A DNA stretch of 64,000 nt from Lewinella sp. 4G2 (GTDB taxonomy: Bacteria; Bacteroidota; Bacteroidia; Chitinophagales; Saprospiraceae): NCBI RefSeq assembly GCF_001625015.1, contig NZ_LVWJ02000014.1:3720001-3784000 (forward strand), in the 5' to 3' direction. Below the pieces are notes generated by a model. The model did no database searches, was not told the DNA's origin, and saw only the letters and a list, made by a program, of their open reading frames with translations. The position numbers and the translations under genes are program-made. Each line of letters starts with the position of its first letter. The first letter of the stretch is position 1. Positions 7,907 through 17,072 of this stretch are shown here, in pieces.

Positions 7907-10816
7907 TTAATTAGCGAATAGTTGCCCCCCATCGTAGCGGTTTTGGTTGACTGGTAGATTTATAAAGTCCAGAGTACCAGGCTTTACGGCAATAGAAAAC
8001 GAGTAAGTGTTTCTTTGCGGCGCCCAACTGAATCGCATCTCCCAACAGTGCAGATCACGAACGAAGCTCAGGAAGGGATAGGTGATGCGCTTGTCCACAA
8101 AACTGTAGCCAATTTGACCAATATTGACACTCCAATTATTCGTCAGCTGCAAACTTCCGCGCAATTCGATCGAATTGGCGAGCGCACGGAAGGCTGGTCT
8201 ACCCCGATCGGACACCGTCGGCTCCTCTTCGTCGAACTCCCGAATAAAACTGAAATTGTAGTTGTGGCGGATGCTGAAGCGCTCAAACAAACTTAAAATA
8301 TCGGTCTCCTCAAACAAAGTGTTTTCCTCCTCGCGCCGCTTTCGCCGCTCCTCCGCCAGGTTAGTCACAACCTCTTCTTCCTTACCCTGAAAGAGTTGAC
8401 GAATCTTATCTACGGTGATGTTCGTAGATATGGTCGTTGAGAGCCGTTGCAAGGCCAAGGGGAAACGCCCTTCCTCGAAGTTGCTCACGTCCACCCGACG
8501 GAACTGCTTCAGCTGAGGATCGTACCGCGTGATGTAGGGATCCATGATCGCGGATACGTTGACCCGCGTTACGCCCTTGAAAAATTGGGTGCCGCCGGAA
8601 ATGCGAACGGTACTCCATTCCAGTGAATCCTGAGGATTATAAGACCCACTCACCCCGATATTTTGAAACAATTTTACGTTCTGGTCCGTGCTATCCTTGC
8701 GGTTATGGACCTTGGCCTCGAACAGATTCGATATGGAGTAACCGATGCCCAACCTTTCCTCCGAGTTGGGGGGCGCGGGGAAGATCTGACCGGAGAATGG
8801 CGACAAAAACCGATCATCATTACCATTCAAACGGTCAATTTCGCTGGTTGGAATGTAATAGTCAAGGCCACTGATGAAATCCCTAGCTTCCCAATAATTT
8901 GGGTTGTAACCCAACGTAAGGCTGGGCTTCATTACGTGCCGCAGCCCCTTCAATCCGAATAGCCCTTTTTCGCCAAACTTGACCTTTCCGAACAATTGGG
9001 TGCTGAGCGATACACCCGCCGAAAAGGTACGGTAGCTCGCTAAGCCAGGATTAAGATCGTTAATGATCGACCCGAGGCTAGTCGTGTCAATCGTCACAAG
9101 GCCCGTTTCTGGGTCGACAATCTCCTGCTGACGTACGTCGCCATCCAGGCGGTAATTGCGGGTTTTGCCGTAGTAGGTCTCGGTATAGCTGGCGTTGGGG
9201 CTAAGGTTAAAGTATTTCAGCACATTGAAACTAAGCGCGGTCGTGGCTTCGTGGCGGAAACCGTACTGGCCTTCGTCCAGCGTTTGTTGGGAAAAAAAGG
9301 TGGAATCTGGCGCAGAGAACTCCGTTCGCAGGGCGCTCTTGTAGCGTAAAGACAACTTTTTATACCACGCAGACTGCTTGCCGGGTAGCTCCCGAAGCGG
9401 GTAGAAAGTTTGAGTTTGGAAGGTGGCGTCGGGGAAGTTGACCGTAATGCTCCGTTGCTGATTGGACTGGCTGTGGTTAAGGCCTGCGGTAAGCGTCGAC
9501 TTGATCTTCGGGAAGTTCTTCGTCATGTTCATGCTCGACCGGATGACGTTCTGGCTAGCTACCTCGTAGCTGTTGATGAAGCGCTGATCGACGAGATTGG
9601 TCTGGAAATTTAGAGAACCACCGAAGGTGAAGGTCGGGTGCGCCCGCTGGTCCTGGCGGTGGCTCCAGGAAACGGAAAAGCCCTTGTCGAACAGTTCATT
9701 TTGATCGCTGGTCAGCCGCCGGAGCCGTTTGTAACTGGCGTTGAAATTACCACTGTACTTGTACCGGCGGCGGTAGGTTACGCTGGTGTTCAGGGTGTAG
9801 GTCCCTTTTATGTAATAGTCGGCCGTAGTCTGAAGATTCACGTGGTCGCCGAGGGGGAAGAACCACCCTACCCCCTGCAGACCAAAGCCCCACTGGGGGC
9901 TGTACTGATAGTCGGAAGGAAACAGCAAGCCGGTGCTGCGGCCACTCTTCAACGGAAAGAAGCCAAAGGGTAACCAAAAAGGCGTTGGCACGCCCATAAT
10001 CTCCAGATTGCTGGGACCGATCACGGCCAGCTTATTAGGAATCACCTTCGCCTTCTGGGTGCGAATACCAAAGTGGGGGTGGTCCGCCGAACAGGTCGTG
10101 AAAATGGCCCCTTCCGTATAGATGACGTCAGCTTGGGTGGTATCGTTGATCTGCACGGCCTTGCTTACGAACTTGGACTTACCGCCACGCACGAAGATGT
10201 CTTCTTGTGTGGTTGTGCTGCCGTACACGATTCCTTTCCCACTCTTGAAGTTGTACCGCATCTTTTTGGCCGTGAAACTTTGGCCGCCGTCCGAAAACTC
10301 TGGCAATCCGGCGGCGCGGCCGGTACTGTCCGGAGTAGGCTCGGCCACTACGATGTTCGTCCCGTAGTTGAGCACGATGTGGTTGGCTTGCAGGGATATG
10401 TCTTGATACTTCACGGTGGCCGCCCCCCAGAGGTGGATCTCCTCCGTTGTGAAGTCAACCCACATGCTATCGTTGGCGGCGTAGTCAACAGGGTCCGTCA
10501 GGCTATCGCCACTCATCGTAAAGTCTCCGGTGGAGCCACTGAATTTGGCTGGTGGAAGGGTGTCAGTAGCGAAGATCGCTTCCTCAATTGCTTGTTGATT
10601 GAGGGCCGAATCAATAACGGTATCGATTGGCAGATAGGTGAACGAATCTACCATAACGCGCACGTCGGCGCTATCCAGAGTTGGCTGCTGCGCGGTGAGG
10701 GGCACGGGCCGGCAACACAATACTAAGACAAAAAGTAGGCTAAAAGCCTGAAAAACAACACGTTTACGTAGTGGATTAGTAGTTTCGGCTTGATATATTT
10801 GTCGACCACACCACAC
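7907..10816 (-). CDS. lptD: LPS-assembly protein LptD-like outer-membrane beta-barrel
   Basis: This probably places lipopolysaccharide in the outer leaflet of the outer membrane. After a hydrophobic signal segment (AFSLLFVLVLCC, ending near TAQQ), an OstA/LptA-like beta domain follows (MWVDFTTEEIHLWGAATVKYQD and onward, with the typical LQANHIVLNYG strand). A long C-terminal barrel then shows alternating aromatic strands and the LptD-like segment FWLPFGFFPLKSGRSTGLLFPS. The length of about 970 aa suits Bacteroidota LptD. The frame stays open to a GTG at 10870, but that start would overlap the divergent amidase and its promoter; the GTG at 10816 is preferred. No in-frame ATG precedes the signal segment, so the start is uncertain. 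Family assignment is firm; partners LptE/LptB are not in the window. Confidence 0.85.
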   Translation of the reverse strand: MWCGRQIYQAETTNPLRKRVVFQAFSLLFVLVLCCRPVPLTAQQPTLDSADVRVMVDSFTYLPIDTVIDSALNQQAIEEAIFATDTLPPAKFSGSTGDFTMSGDSLTDPVDYAANDSMWVDFTTEEIHLWGAATVKYQDISLQANHIVLNYGTNIVVAEPTPDSTGRAAGLPEFSDGGQSFTAKKMRYNFKSGKGIVYGSTTTQEDIFVRGGKSKFVSKAVQINDTTQADVIYTEGAIFTTCSADHPHFGIRTQKAKVIPNKLAVIGPSNLEIMGVPTPFWLPFGFFPLKSGRSTGLLFPSDYQYSPQWGFGLQGVGWFFPLGDHVNLQTTADYYIKGTYTLNTSVTYRRRYKYSGNFNASYKRLRRLTSDQNELFDKGFSVSWSHRQDQRAHPTFTFGGSLNFQTNLVDQRFINSYEVASQNVIRSSMNMTKNFPKIKSTLTAGLNHSQSNQQRSITVNFPDATFQTQTFYPLRELPGKQSAWYKKLSLRYKSALRTEFSAPDSTFFSQQTLDEGQYGFRHEATTALSFNVLKYFNLSPNASYTETYYGKTRNYRLDGDVRQQEIVDPETGLVTIDTTSLGSIINDLNPGLASYRTFSAGVSLSTQLFGKVKFGEKGLFGLKGLRHVMKPSLTLGYNPNYWEARDFISGLDYYIPTSEIDRLNGNDDRFLSPFSGQIFPAPPNSEERLGIGYSISNLFEAKVHNRKDSTDQNVKLFQNIGVSGSYNPQDSLEWSTVRISGGTQFFKGVTRVNVSAIMDPYITRYDPQLKQFRRVDVSNFEEGRFPLALQRLSTTISTNITVDKIRQLFQGKEEEVVTNLAEERRKRREEENTLFEETDILSLFERFSIRHNYNFSFIREFDEEEPTVSDRGRPAFRALANSIELRGSLQLTNNWSVNIGQIGYSFVDKRITYPFLSFVRDLHCWEMRFSWAPQRNTYSFSIAVKPGTLDFINLPVNQNRYDGGQLFAN
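10794..10801 (+). promoter_or_regulatory. -7 box for the amidase
   Basis: TATATTTG matches TAnnTTTG exactly and sits about 50 nt before the amidase ATG at 10852. It lies inside the 5' end of the divergent lptD frame, which argues for a tightly packed divergent promoter region. No clear -33 TTTG is seen. Confidence 0.45.
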
Positions 10817-10851
10817 TGCAGCGAGGCTTGCGGCTGCAAAAAGCGTTATTG

Positions 10852-12150
10852 ATGAAGGGTCTTTTTTCACTGTTTATTCTACTGATCTGCCTGGTACCAA
10901 CAACCGTAATGACGGCCGCCACCTGGGATTCGTCGCCTGGCGCTACGGATTTTAACGGCACCTTAATTACGGGGCTCAAAAGTACGCTACGCGCCTCGAA
11001 CGATATCCGCTTGGTGGTCATCGATCCGGGCCACGGAGGGAAAGATCCCGGAGGCCTCGGTAAGCACTGCCAGGAGAAGGACATTGCGCTCAATGTGGCC
11101 ATTCTCCTTCGTGACGAACTGGAGTTGGTCTACCCCACCATCGAGTTCGTACTCACCCGCGAGGACGACCGGTTCATCCCACTCGTTGAGCGGGCCGCAC
11201 TGGCTAACAACGAAGGGGCGGACCTCTTCATTTCTATTCACGCCAACATTGCGCGCAACCGGGAAGCCTTCGGTACGGAGACCTTTGTCATGGGTGACCA
11301 CGTCTTGGATTACAACCTGGAGGTAGCCGCTCGGGAAAACGGCGTAGTGGAAGAATACGAAGGAAAGCGGGACGCTCGCTACGACGTAGACCCCTACACC
11401 AACGCCGGCCACATTCTATTGAGCCACGATCAGAACGAAAATTTGAACCGCAGCATCACGTTTGCCGGACTGGTGGAAAATGAATTCGCGGGCAGCGGGC
11501 GCAAGAGCCGGGGCGTGAAGCAAGCCGGGTTTATGGTCCTCAAGCGAACCACCATGCCAGCCGTGCTCGTTGAACTGGGCTTCATGTCTAACGACCAGGA
11601 AGAGGCATACCTCATGAGCTCCACGGGACAGAAGTCGCTTGCCAACAGCCTCACCCGCGCCTTTATCAGCTATCGAGAAATGATTACCGGCAAAAAATAC
11701 GACCTGGCCGAGGCTCGTCAAACGCCGATTGAGGCGACTCCGACTAATGGAAATGGCTGGAAGGCAGCCAACGTTAGCCCCACTGCGCTGACTTACACCC
11801 CTTCTGATAAAGTTAGTACCACTACTACCTCAGCTAATGCTCAACCTACGAGCTCGACGCCCATAGCCGTGGCGATGGAGTCAGACGCCGTAAGTATTCG
11901 CGTTCAATTGGCTAAAACCACCAAGCCGGCCGACTACCGCGCGTTGGGTTGGGACAAGCTCGGGCACACCGTTACGGAGACCCAGGAAGGGAAGTATTAC
12001 GTTTATCAAATTCACGGCCTCAAAGACGGCCCTTCCGCGAGAGCACTCGTTCAAGAGCTAAAAGCCACCGGAACCGACTGCTTCGTGGTCGCATACGCGG
12101 GTGATGAGAAATTGACTGGCCCCTCTTTTACGGCTGTACTCAGCAAGTAA
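10852..12150 (+). CDS. N-acetylmuramoyl-L-alanine amidase (Amidase_3) with C-terminal SPOR domain
   Basis: A zinc amidase that cleaves the amide bond between muramic acid and the stem peptide, in the periplasm. The ATG at 10852 begins a signal peptide (MKGLFSLFILLICLVPTTVM); an upstream TTG at 10828 is less likely. The catalytic domain runs from about residue 54 to 285, with zinc ligands in VVIDPGHGGKDPGG (His61), Glu75 in EKDIALN, and the SIHAN histidine. The family-typical VELGFMSNDQEE follows. A Thr/Ser/Pro-rich linker (about 290-345) leads to a C-terminal SPOR-like domain (about 350-425), which in known proteins binds denuded glycan at division sites. A role in cell separation is therefore likely. 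It ends before a strong bidirectional terminator. Confidence 0.93.
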   Translation: MKGLFSLFILLICLVPTTVMTAATWDSSPGATDFNGTLITGLKSTLRASNDIRLVVIDPGHGGKDPGGLGKHCQEKDIALNVAILLRDELELVYPTIEFVLTREDDRFIPLVERAALANNEGADLFISIHANIARNREAFGTETFVMGDHVLDYNLEVAARENGVVEEYEGKRDARYDVDPYTNAGHILLSHDQNENLNRSITFAGLVENEFAGSGRKSRGVKQAGFMVLKRTTMPAVLVELGFMSNDQEEAYLMSSTGQKSLANSLTRAFISYREMITGKKYDLAEARQTPIEATPTNGNGWKAANVSPTALTYTPSDKVSTTTTSANAQPTSSTPIAVAMESDAVSIRVQLAKTTKPADYRALGWDKLGHTVTETQEGKYYVYQIHGLKDGPSARALVQELKATGTDCFVVAYAGDEKLTGPSFTAVLSK

Positions 12151-12192
12151 ATACTACGGGACCAATCCGATTGGACCGCTGTCCTTTAAATG

Positions 12193-12232
12193 AAAAGGCC
12201 CCGAAGGTGACGAGTCACTTTCGGGGCCTTTT
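12193..12232. terminator. Bidirectional terminator between amidase and typA
   Basis: AAAAGGCCCCGAAAGTGA-type stem with a short loop; the arms AAAAGGCCCCGAA and TTCGGGGCCTTTT pair almost perfectly and give a T run on both strands. It separates two convergent genes. Confidence 0.85.
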
Positions 12233-12262
12233 CGTTTGCCTAATCCAGCTGTGGACGCAGGA

Positions 12263-14068
12263 TTAGAAGTTGATCTTCATACCGCGTTTGCGCTCGGCTT
12301 CACGGAGAAGGATCTTACGCAGGCGGATCGATTCGGGCGTAGCCTCTACGTACTCATCGCCCTGGATGTATTCCAGCGCCTCTTCCAGCGTGAACTTACG
12401 GGGCGGTACGATCCGCGCCTTGTCGTCCGCTCCGGAGGAACGCATGTTGGTCAGTTTCTTGGTCTTGGTTACGTTAACGACGAGGTCGTTCGCGCGGCTG
12501 TTTTCACCGATCACCTGGCCTTCGTAGATCTCTTCACCGGCTTCGACGAAGAAGCGGCCACGATCCTGCAGGTTATTGATGGAGAAAGGAATCGCCTTGC
12601 CCTGCTCCATGGAGATGAGGGATCCGTTCATCCGTCCGGGAATGTCGCCTTTGTGCGGCTGGAATTCCTTGAAGCGGTGGGTCATGATGGCCTCACCCTG
12701 GGTGGCGGTCAGCATGTTAGAGCGCATACCGATGATACCTCGGGAAGGGATCTCAAATTCGAGGGTCACCCGGTCGCCCTTGGGCAGCATGCTCAACATC
12801 ATCCCCTTACGCTGGGTGACCATGTTGATGGCGGTACCGGACATCTCATCCGGCAGGTCGATCGTCAGTTCTTCGACTGGTTCAGACTTCACGCCGTCTA
12901 TCTCCTTGATGATTACCTGGGGCTGGCCAATTTGTAGCTCGTACCCTTCACGGCGCATCGTCTCGATAAGGACGGAAAGGTGCATAACGCCCCGGCCGAA
13001 GACGCGGAACTTATCGGCGCTGTCCGTTTCCTCTACCCGCAGGGCGAGGTTACGTTCCAGCTCTGCCGTCAAGCGGTCCTTGATGTGGCGGCTCGTTACG
13101 TACTTACCTTCCTTACCGAAGAAAGGAGAATCGTTGATAGTGAAGGTCATCGACAGTGTGGGCTCGTCGATGGCGATCGTTGGCAGCGCTTCGGGGTTTT
13201 CGCCGGCGGCGATGGTATCACCGATCTCGAAACCTTCCACGCCGAAGACGGCGCAGATATCGCCGGCCTGTACTTCGTCCACTTCTACACGGCCGAAGCC
13301 TTCGTAGACGTAAAGGTTACGGGCGCGAGCTTTGGTTTCTACGCCCTCACGGTTGATCAGCGTGAGTGGCTGGTTCGTCTTGAGGGTACCACGGCTGAGG
13401 CGGCCAATGGCCATCCGACCGATGTACTTGCTGAATTCAATGCTGGTCACCAACATCTGGGTGTTGCCTTCGGGAATCTCCGGTGCGGGGATGTGTTCCA
13501 GGATCGCATCCAGTAGCGGAACGATGGAGTCCGTTTCAACTTTCCAGTCTTCACTCATCCAGCCATTCTTGGCGGAACCGTAGATGGTCGGGAAGTCGAG
13601 CTGCTCTTCGGTAGCGTCGAGGGAGAACATCAGGTCAAAGACCATCTCGTGCACTTCATCGGGCGTACAGTTGGGTTTGTCGACCTTATTGACTACCACG
13701 AGTGGGTTGAGGCCCAATTGCAGGGCCTTATCCATTACGAAGCGGGTTTGTGGCATGGGGCCTTCGAAGGCATCCACGAGGAGGATGACACCGTCAGCCA
13801 TGTTCAGTACCCGCTCTACCTCACCACCGAAATCGGCGTGACCGGGGGTGTCGATAATGTTGATCTTGGTACCCTTGTAGTTGATGGATACGTTCTTGGC
13901 CAGAATCGTAATGCCGCGTTCCCGCTCCTGATCGTTATTGTCCATGATCAATTCACCGGGCCGTTCGTGGTCGCCAAATAGCTGTCCGGCGAGGAGCATC
14001 TTGTCCACGAGGGTCGTTTTGCCATGGTCTACGTGAGCAATAATGGCGATGTTACGAATATCCTTCAT
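12263..14068 (-). CDS. typA: Translational GTPase TypA/BipA
   Basis: A ribosome-associated GTPase of the EF-G family that acts in ribosome assembly and stress adaptation. The G motifs are all present: G1 AHVDHGKT near residue 11, switch I with RGITI, G3 DTPGHADF, G4 NKVDKP, and a G5-like GSAKNG. They are followed by the EF-Tu-like domain II, domains III and V, and the TypA-specific C-terminal domain ending in RKRGMKINF. At 601 aa it has the family's usual length. The start [18 protein letters not shown] is typical. A Bacteroidota -7 box lies 47 nt upstream. The gene stands alone, convergent with the amidase. Confidence 0.97.
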   Translation of the reverse strand: MKDIRNIAIIAHVDHGKTTLVDKMLLAGQLFGDHERPGELIMDNNDQERERGITILAKNVSINYKGTKINIIDTPGHADFGGEVERVLNMADGVILLVDAFEGPMPQTRFVMDKALQLGLNPLVVVNKVDKPNCTPDEVHEMVFDLMFSLDATEEQLDFPTIYGSAKNGWMSEDWKVETDSIVPLLDAILEHIPAPEIPEGNTQMLVTSIEFSKYIGRMAIGRLSRGTLKTNQPLTLINREGVETKARARNLYVYEGFGRVEVDEVQAGDICAVFGVEGFEIGDTIAAGENPEALPTIAIDEPTLSMTFTINDSPFFGKEGKYVTSRHIKDRLTAELERNLALRVEETDSADKFRVFGRGVMHLSVLIETMRREGYELQIGQPQVIIKEIDGVKSEPVEELTIDLPDEMSGTAINMVTQRKGMMLSMLPKGDRVTLEFEIPSRGIIGMRSNMLTATQGEAIMTHRFKEFQPHKGDIPGRMNGSLISMEQGKAIPFSINNLQDRGRFFVEAGEEIYEGQVIGENSRANDLVVNVTKTKKLTNMRSSGADDKARIVPPRKFTLEEALEYIQGDEYVEATPESIRLRKILLREAERKRGMKINF

Positions 14069-14115
14069 TTGAGTACAGTTGGGGGGGGTAAGGCTGAGGC
14101 TACGCTAAGCGCGCG

Positions 14116-14142
14116 CAAAGGTAACGCTAAAAGAATTGGCAA
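14116..14142 (-). promoter_or_regulatory. Promoter of typA
   Basis: Minus-strand TACCTTTG (14123-14116) fits the TAnnTTTG -7 box, with a TTG at 14142-14140 sixteen bases upstream as a possible -33 element. The box lies 47 nt before the typA ATG. Confidence 0.5.
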
Positions 14143-14297
14143 CAGCAGAATTGCCGCTTACCTAAACTTTAGAATACACGCAACTAAGACGTACGCGATT
14201 TCCGCGCGGTCACTTGCTCTCCAACATTCCTATATATAAGGTCTCTATTCACTATCCAATACACCTCAAGCCGGGTTCCACGAACGGGGCATCCGCA

Positions 14298-15554
14298 TTA
14301 TTTTAAGGCGACTCGGCGAGCTAATTCTGTTTGGACCAATTTCAGTTCCCGGCCCATCTCGCCGGTCACGGAGGTATTCTCCTGAGCGCGCCGCACAAGG
14401 TATGGTAGAACTTCACGGACGGGCCCGTACACAAGATACTTACTGACGTTGTAGCCGGCTTCGGCCAGGTTGAAGGTCAGGTTATCGCTCATCCCGTAAA
14501 GTTGAGCGAATTGGGCGTGGGGGTGGTTGCTCTGCAGCCCGCGCTCGGCCAGCAGCTTACAGGCGAGGAGGTTGCTCTCTTCGTTGTGGCTACCCACGCA
14601 GAAACCAATCGTCTTAATATTTTCCACGCAGTACTGCACGGCAGCGTTGTAATCTTGGTGCGTTGCCTGCAAGGAAGGCTGGATCGGGGTTGGGCGGTTC
14701 TCCGCTTTCGCCCGTTTATTTTCCTTCACCATGTAGGCGCCCCGGACGAGCTTTGCGCCCAGTAAATACCCGTACTCCCGGGCGCGTGCGTGGCTGTCCT
14801 TCATGAGCTGTAAGCGGTCGTGACGGTAAAGTTGGTAGGTGTGCAGGACGGTCACGCTGTCCTTATTATACCGTTCCATCATTTCTGCCGCCAGTGCATC
14901 GATGGTACTTTGCATCCAACTTTCCTCCGCATCGATGTAGATCTGTACGCCCTTTTCCGAAGCGAGTTTGCAGATGGCGTCCAACCGGTCGATGGTATCC
15001 CGAAGGTCTGCGTAGGGGGTCAGATCTCCCCCGATCACGGGTACGTCATCGTTTAAGCTGGCGAGCATGTCGTCATCCGCCAGACCCGTCACTTTTACTA
15101 CCCCGGCAACGGCTGCATCGTTGCGGGCGCTGAAGTTGATGGCGTCCAGCACTTGCTGGGTGAAATTGTCGAAATCCTCCCGTGTATTTTTTGCTTCGGC
15201 CCCAAAATCCAGAATCGAGGTAACGTTCCGCGTAGCCAGCTTTTCAATGACGGGTAGGCTTTGCTGCAAGCTTTCACCACCGACGAATTGGGGGAAGATG
15301 GTATTTTTTACCGCCCACTTCGCGAGTGGAAGCCGATACTTCACGGCTTTTACGCCAAGCCCGGACATCAGTTTGGTAAGCCACTCCTTACCCATCAGGT
15401 TGAATAGCCAGGCCGTCCGTTTCAGCTCCCGCGTGCTCAGGTGGCGGAACGTATTTTCGGTATCGGCAAAGTTCGGCAGTGGCGTCCGCTGAAAGTCTTT
15501 CAGGGCGGCTTCCGCCAGGGGAAACTGCTTCACGGGGCCACTCGTCTGTTTCAT
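14298..15554 (-). CDS. Proline dehydrogenase
   Basis: FAD-dependent oxidation of proline to 1-pyrroline-5-carboxylate, the first step of proline breakdown. At 418 aa it is a stand-alone PRODH, as in other Bacteroidota, rather than a PutA fusion. The TIM-barrel shows the expected segments: KNTIFPQFVGGES, SILDFGAEAKNTREDF, DAEESWMQ, KLVRGAYMVKE, the NSN-like CVGSHNEESN, and the C-terminal helix YGPVREVLPYLVRRAQEN whose RRxxEN arginines bind substrate. The ATG at 15554 is chosen over an upstream in-frame TTG at 15593, since MKQTSGPVKQFPLAEAALKDF fits the family start. A P5C dehydrogenase is not in the window. Confidence 0.95.
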   Translation of the reverse strand: MKQTSGPVKQFPLAEAALKDFQRTPLPNFADTENTFRHLSTRELKRTAWLFNLMGKEWLTKLMSGLGVKAVKYRLPLAKWAVKNTIFPQFVGGESLQQSLPVIEKLATRNVTSILDFGAEAKNTREDFDNFTQQVLDAINFSARNDAAVAGVVKVTGLADDDMLASLNDDVPVIGGDLTPYADLRDTIDRLDAICKLASEKGVQIYIDAEESWMQSTIDALAAEMMERYNKDSVTVLHTYQLYRHDRLQLMKDSHARAREYGYLLGAKLVRGAYMVKENKRAKAENRPTPIQPSLQATHQDYNAAVQYCVENIKTIGFCVGSHNEESNLLACKLLAERGLQSNHPHAQFAQLYGMSDNLTFNLAEAGYNVSKYLVYGPVREVLPYLVRRAQENTSVTGEMGRELKLVQTELARRVALK

Positions 15555-15669
15555 GGTCAATCGGTTTTGCTGGTTGGGAGGCTGGTAGGTCAATAACCGT
15601 AAAAATTCTCAAACTGTTCCACTGGCATCGCTCAATCACTCAACATTTAGCTTTACGAAAATCTCTTGG

Positions 15670-15685
15670 GCGCTGTCGCGGGTGC
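15670..15685 (-). repeat. 16-bp dispersed repeat, intergenic (2 mismatches)
   Basis: Plus-strand GCGCTGTCGCGGGTGC is a reverse-orientation copy of GCACCTGCGGCAGCGC with two changes. It lies between the proline dehydrogenase start and the HAD hydrolase stop codon. Confidence 0.6.
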
Positions 15686-15717
15686 AAGGTAAAGTGGGGA
15701 TGCAGGACCATACCTAT

Positions 15718-16434
15718 TCAAGAAGATTGGATGGCCAGTAATTGGTGCGTCAGCTGCTCGAGGGATTCCGGTCTAAAGTAGGAAGACGTTAAGTCCCCCT
15801 CCCCCACCCGCTCGTGGTGCCAGGTGAATTTGTAGGGCAGGTGAGCAGCGTGGCCTCCGGCTTCCATTACGGGGAGCACATCACTCCGCAAGCTATTACC
15901 GATCATCAATAACTTTCCCGGATCGATCTGGTGGCGCCGAAATATGTCCGCGTAAGTAGCTGCCGTCTTTTCGCTAACTATTTCGCAATGGGTGAAGTGA
16001 TGGGCAATGCCACTTCTGGCAATCTTATTTTCCTGATCGAATAAGTCACCCTTAGTGATGATGAGCAAGGTGTAATACTGGCCGAGTTGCGCAAGCGCTT
16101 CCTCTACGTAAGGTAGTAGCTCAATAGGGTGGGCAATCATCTCCTTGCCCAAATCAATGATTTGCTGGAGTTCGAATCCAGTAATGCGACCATTGGATAA
16201 CTCGATGGCGGTTTCGATCATGGAGAGGACGAACCCTTTTACACCGTAGCCGAAGATCAGTAGGTTCTTCCGTTCGAAGCGGTACAATTCTTTTTCCAAG
16301 TCCATTTCCGGAGAGAGGTATGGCTGGAGGAGTTCGGTACACCGTGACTTAGCGTCGACGAAAATGTGTTCGTGGCCCCAGAGGGTATCGTCCGCATCGA
16401 AAGCGATGTGGGTCAGATCATTGGGTATGGTCAT
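15718..16434 (-). CDS. HAD-superfamily hydrolase (phosphatase-like)
   Basis: A 238-aa cytosolic HAD hydrolase, probably a small-molecule phosphatase. Motif I is FDADDTLW with nucleophile Asp13 and acid/base Asp15; motif II is IITKGD (Thr); motif III includes the Lys in VSEKTAATY; motif IV is MIGNSLRSDVLPVMEAG. The helical cap lies between residues 20 and 95, as in the HAD-IA type. The substrate cannot be told from sequence. It is upstream of, and in the same direction as, proline dehydrogenase, with a gap of about 160 bp that holds one dispersed repeat, so co-transcription is possible but not shown. Confidence 0.88.
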   Translation of the reverse strand: MTIPNDLTHIAFDADDTLWGHEHIFVDAKSRCTELLQPYLSPEMDLEKELYRFERKNLLIFGYGVKGFVLSMIETAIELSNGRITGFELQQIIDLGKEMIAHPIELLPYVEEALAQLGQYYTLLIITKGDLFDQENKIARSGIAHHFTHCEIVSEKTAATYADIFRRHQIDPGKLLMIGNSLRSDVLPVMEAGGHAAHLPYKFTWHHERVGEGDLTSSYFRPESLEQLTHQLLAIQSS

Positions 16435-16513
16435 AATGTTAAGGACTTATTCTCCCTTTTATCGTAGGTACGCTCAGCGAAGGCAGGCTCGGCCGAACAA
16501 CGGAAGTTAAGCG

Positions 16514-16521
16514 TACATTTA
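16514..16521 (+). promoter_or_regulatory. Candidate -7 box, 5 nt before a start codon
   Basis: TACATTTA is one base off TAnnTTTG and ends only 5 nt before the ATG at 16527. The predicted transcript would be leaderless or nearly so. Confidence 0.3.
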
Positions 16522-16526
16522 TCGGC

Positions 16527-17072
16527 ATGAAGTTAACTTACTCCCTCCACGCTTTCCTTTTATTGGTACTTGGTCTTTTCCTCGCATCCTGCGGCAGCGC
16601 CCAGGAGAAGGCGGCGGCCGGTGATGACGATACGCAGGCTACCGCCGTCACTACGTTTTACCTGGTGCGGCACGCCGAGAAACAAGACGGAGAGGACCCA
16701 GCGCTTACCGACGAGGGCACGGAGCGCGCCGCAAGATTGGCTACAATTTTGGCGGATAAAGACATTAAGGCCGTCTACTCTACGGCCACTAAGCGTACGC
16801 AAATGACGGCTGCGCCCACCGCGGCTGCTTATGGATTAACCGTGCAGGATTACGATGCGGGGGACCTCGCCGGTTTTGCGGCTACCGTCAAGCAAGGCCA
16901 CCGGGGCGAAAACGTATTGATTGTTGGCCACAGCAACTCTACACCATCCCTTGCGAATGAAATCTCTCAGAATTCAACACTGGAGCGATTTGACGAATCC
17001 GATTTTGGTAATCTCATCGTCATCGAGGTGCCCGCCGAGGGTGGCGCAACCGTACGGGAAGACCGGTACTGA
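16527..17072 (+). CDS. Histidine phosphatase (SixA/PGM-like) lipoprotein
   Basis: A 181-aa envelope lipoprotein of the histidine phosphatase superfamily. The signal is MKLTYSLHAFLLLVLGLFLA with lipobox cysteine Cys22 (LASC). The catalytic RHG-type motif is YLVRHAEK (Arg48-His49). Downstream come the conserved YSTATKRTQMTA and the second catalytic histidine in VGHSNSTPSLAN. The acidic linker GDDD follows the lipid anchor. The substrate is unknown. Its TGA shares one base with the ATG of the DUF819 gene (TGATG), so the two are almost certainly translationally coupled. Confidence 0.9.
   Translation: MKLTYSLHAFLLLVLGLFLASCGSAQEKAAAGDDDTQATAVTTFYLVRHAEKQDGEDPALTDEGTERAARLATILADKDIKAVYSTATKRTQMTAAPTAAAYGLTVQDYDAGDLAGFAATVKQGHRGENVLIVGHSNSTPSLANEISQNSTLERFDESDFGNLIVIEVPAEGGATVREDRY

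Noticed and set aside
16588..16600. CCTGCGGCAGCGC, a 13-bp match to the dispersed repeat in the histidine-phosphatase gene
   Set aside because: It encodes the lipobox Ser-Cys-Gly-Ser-Ala and lacks the GCA end in register, so it may be chance; it was left out of the count.
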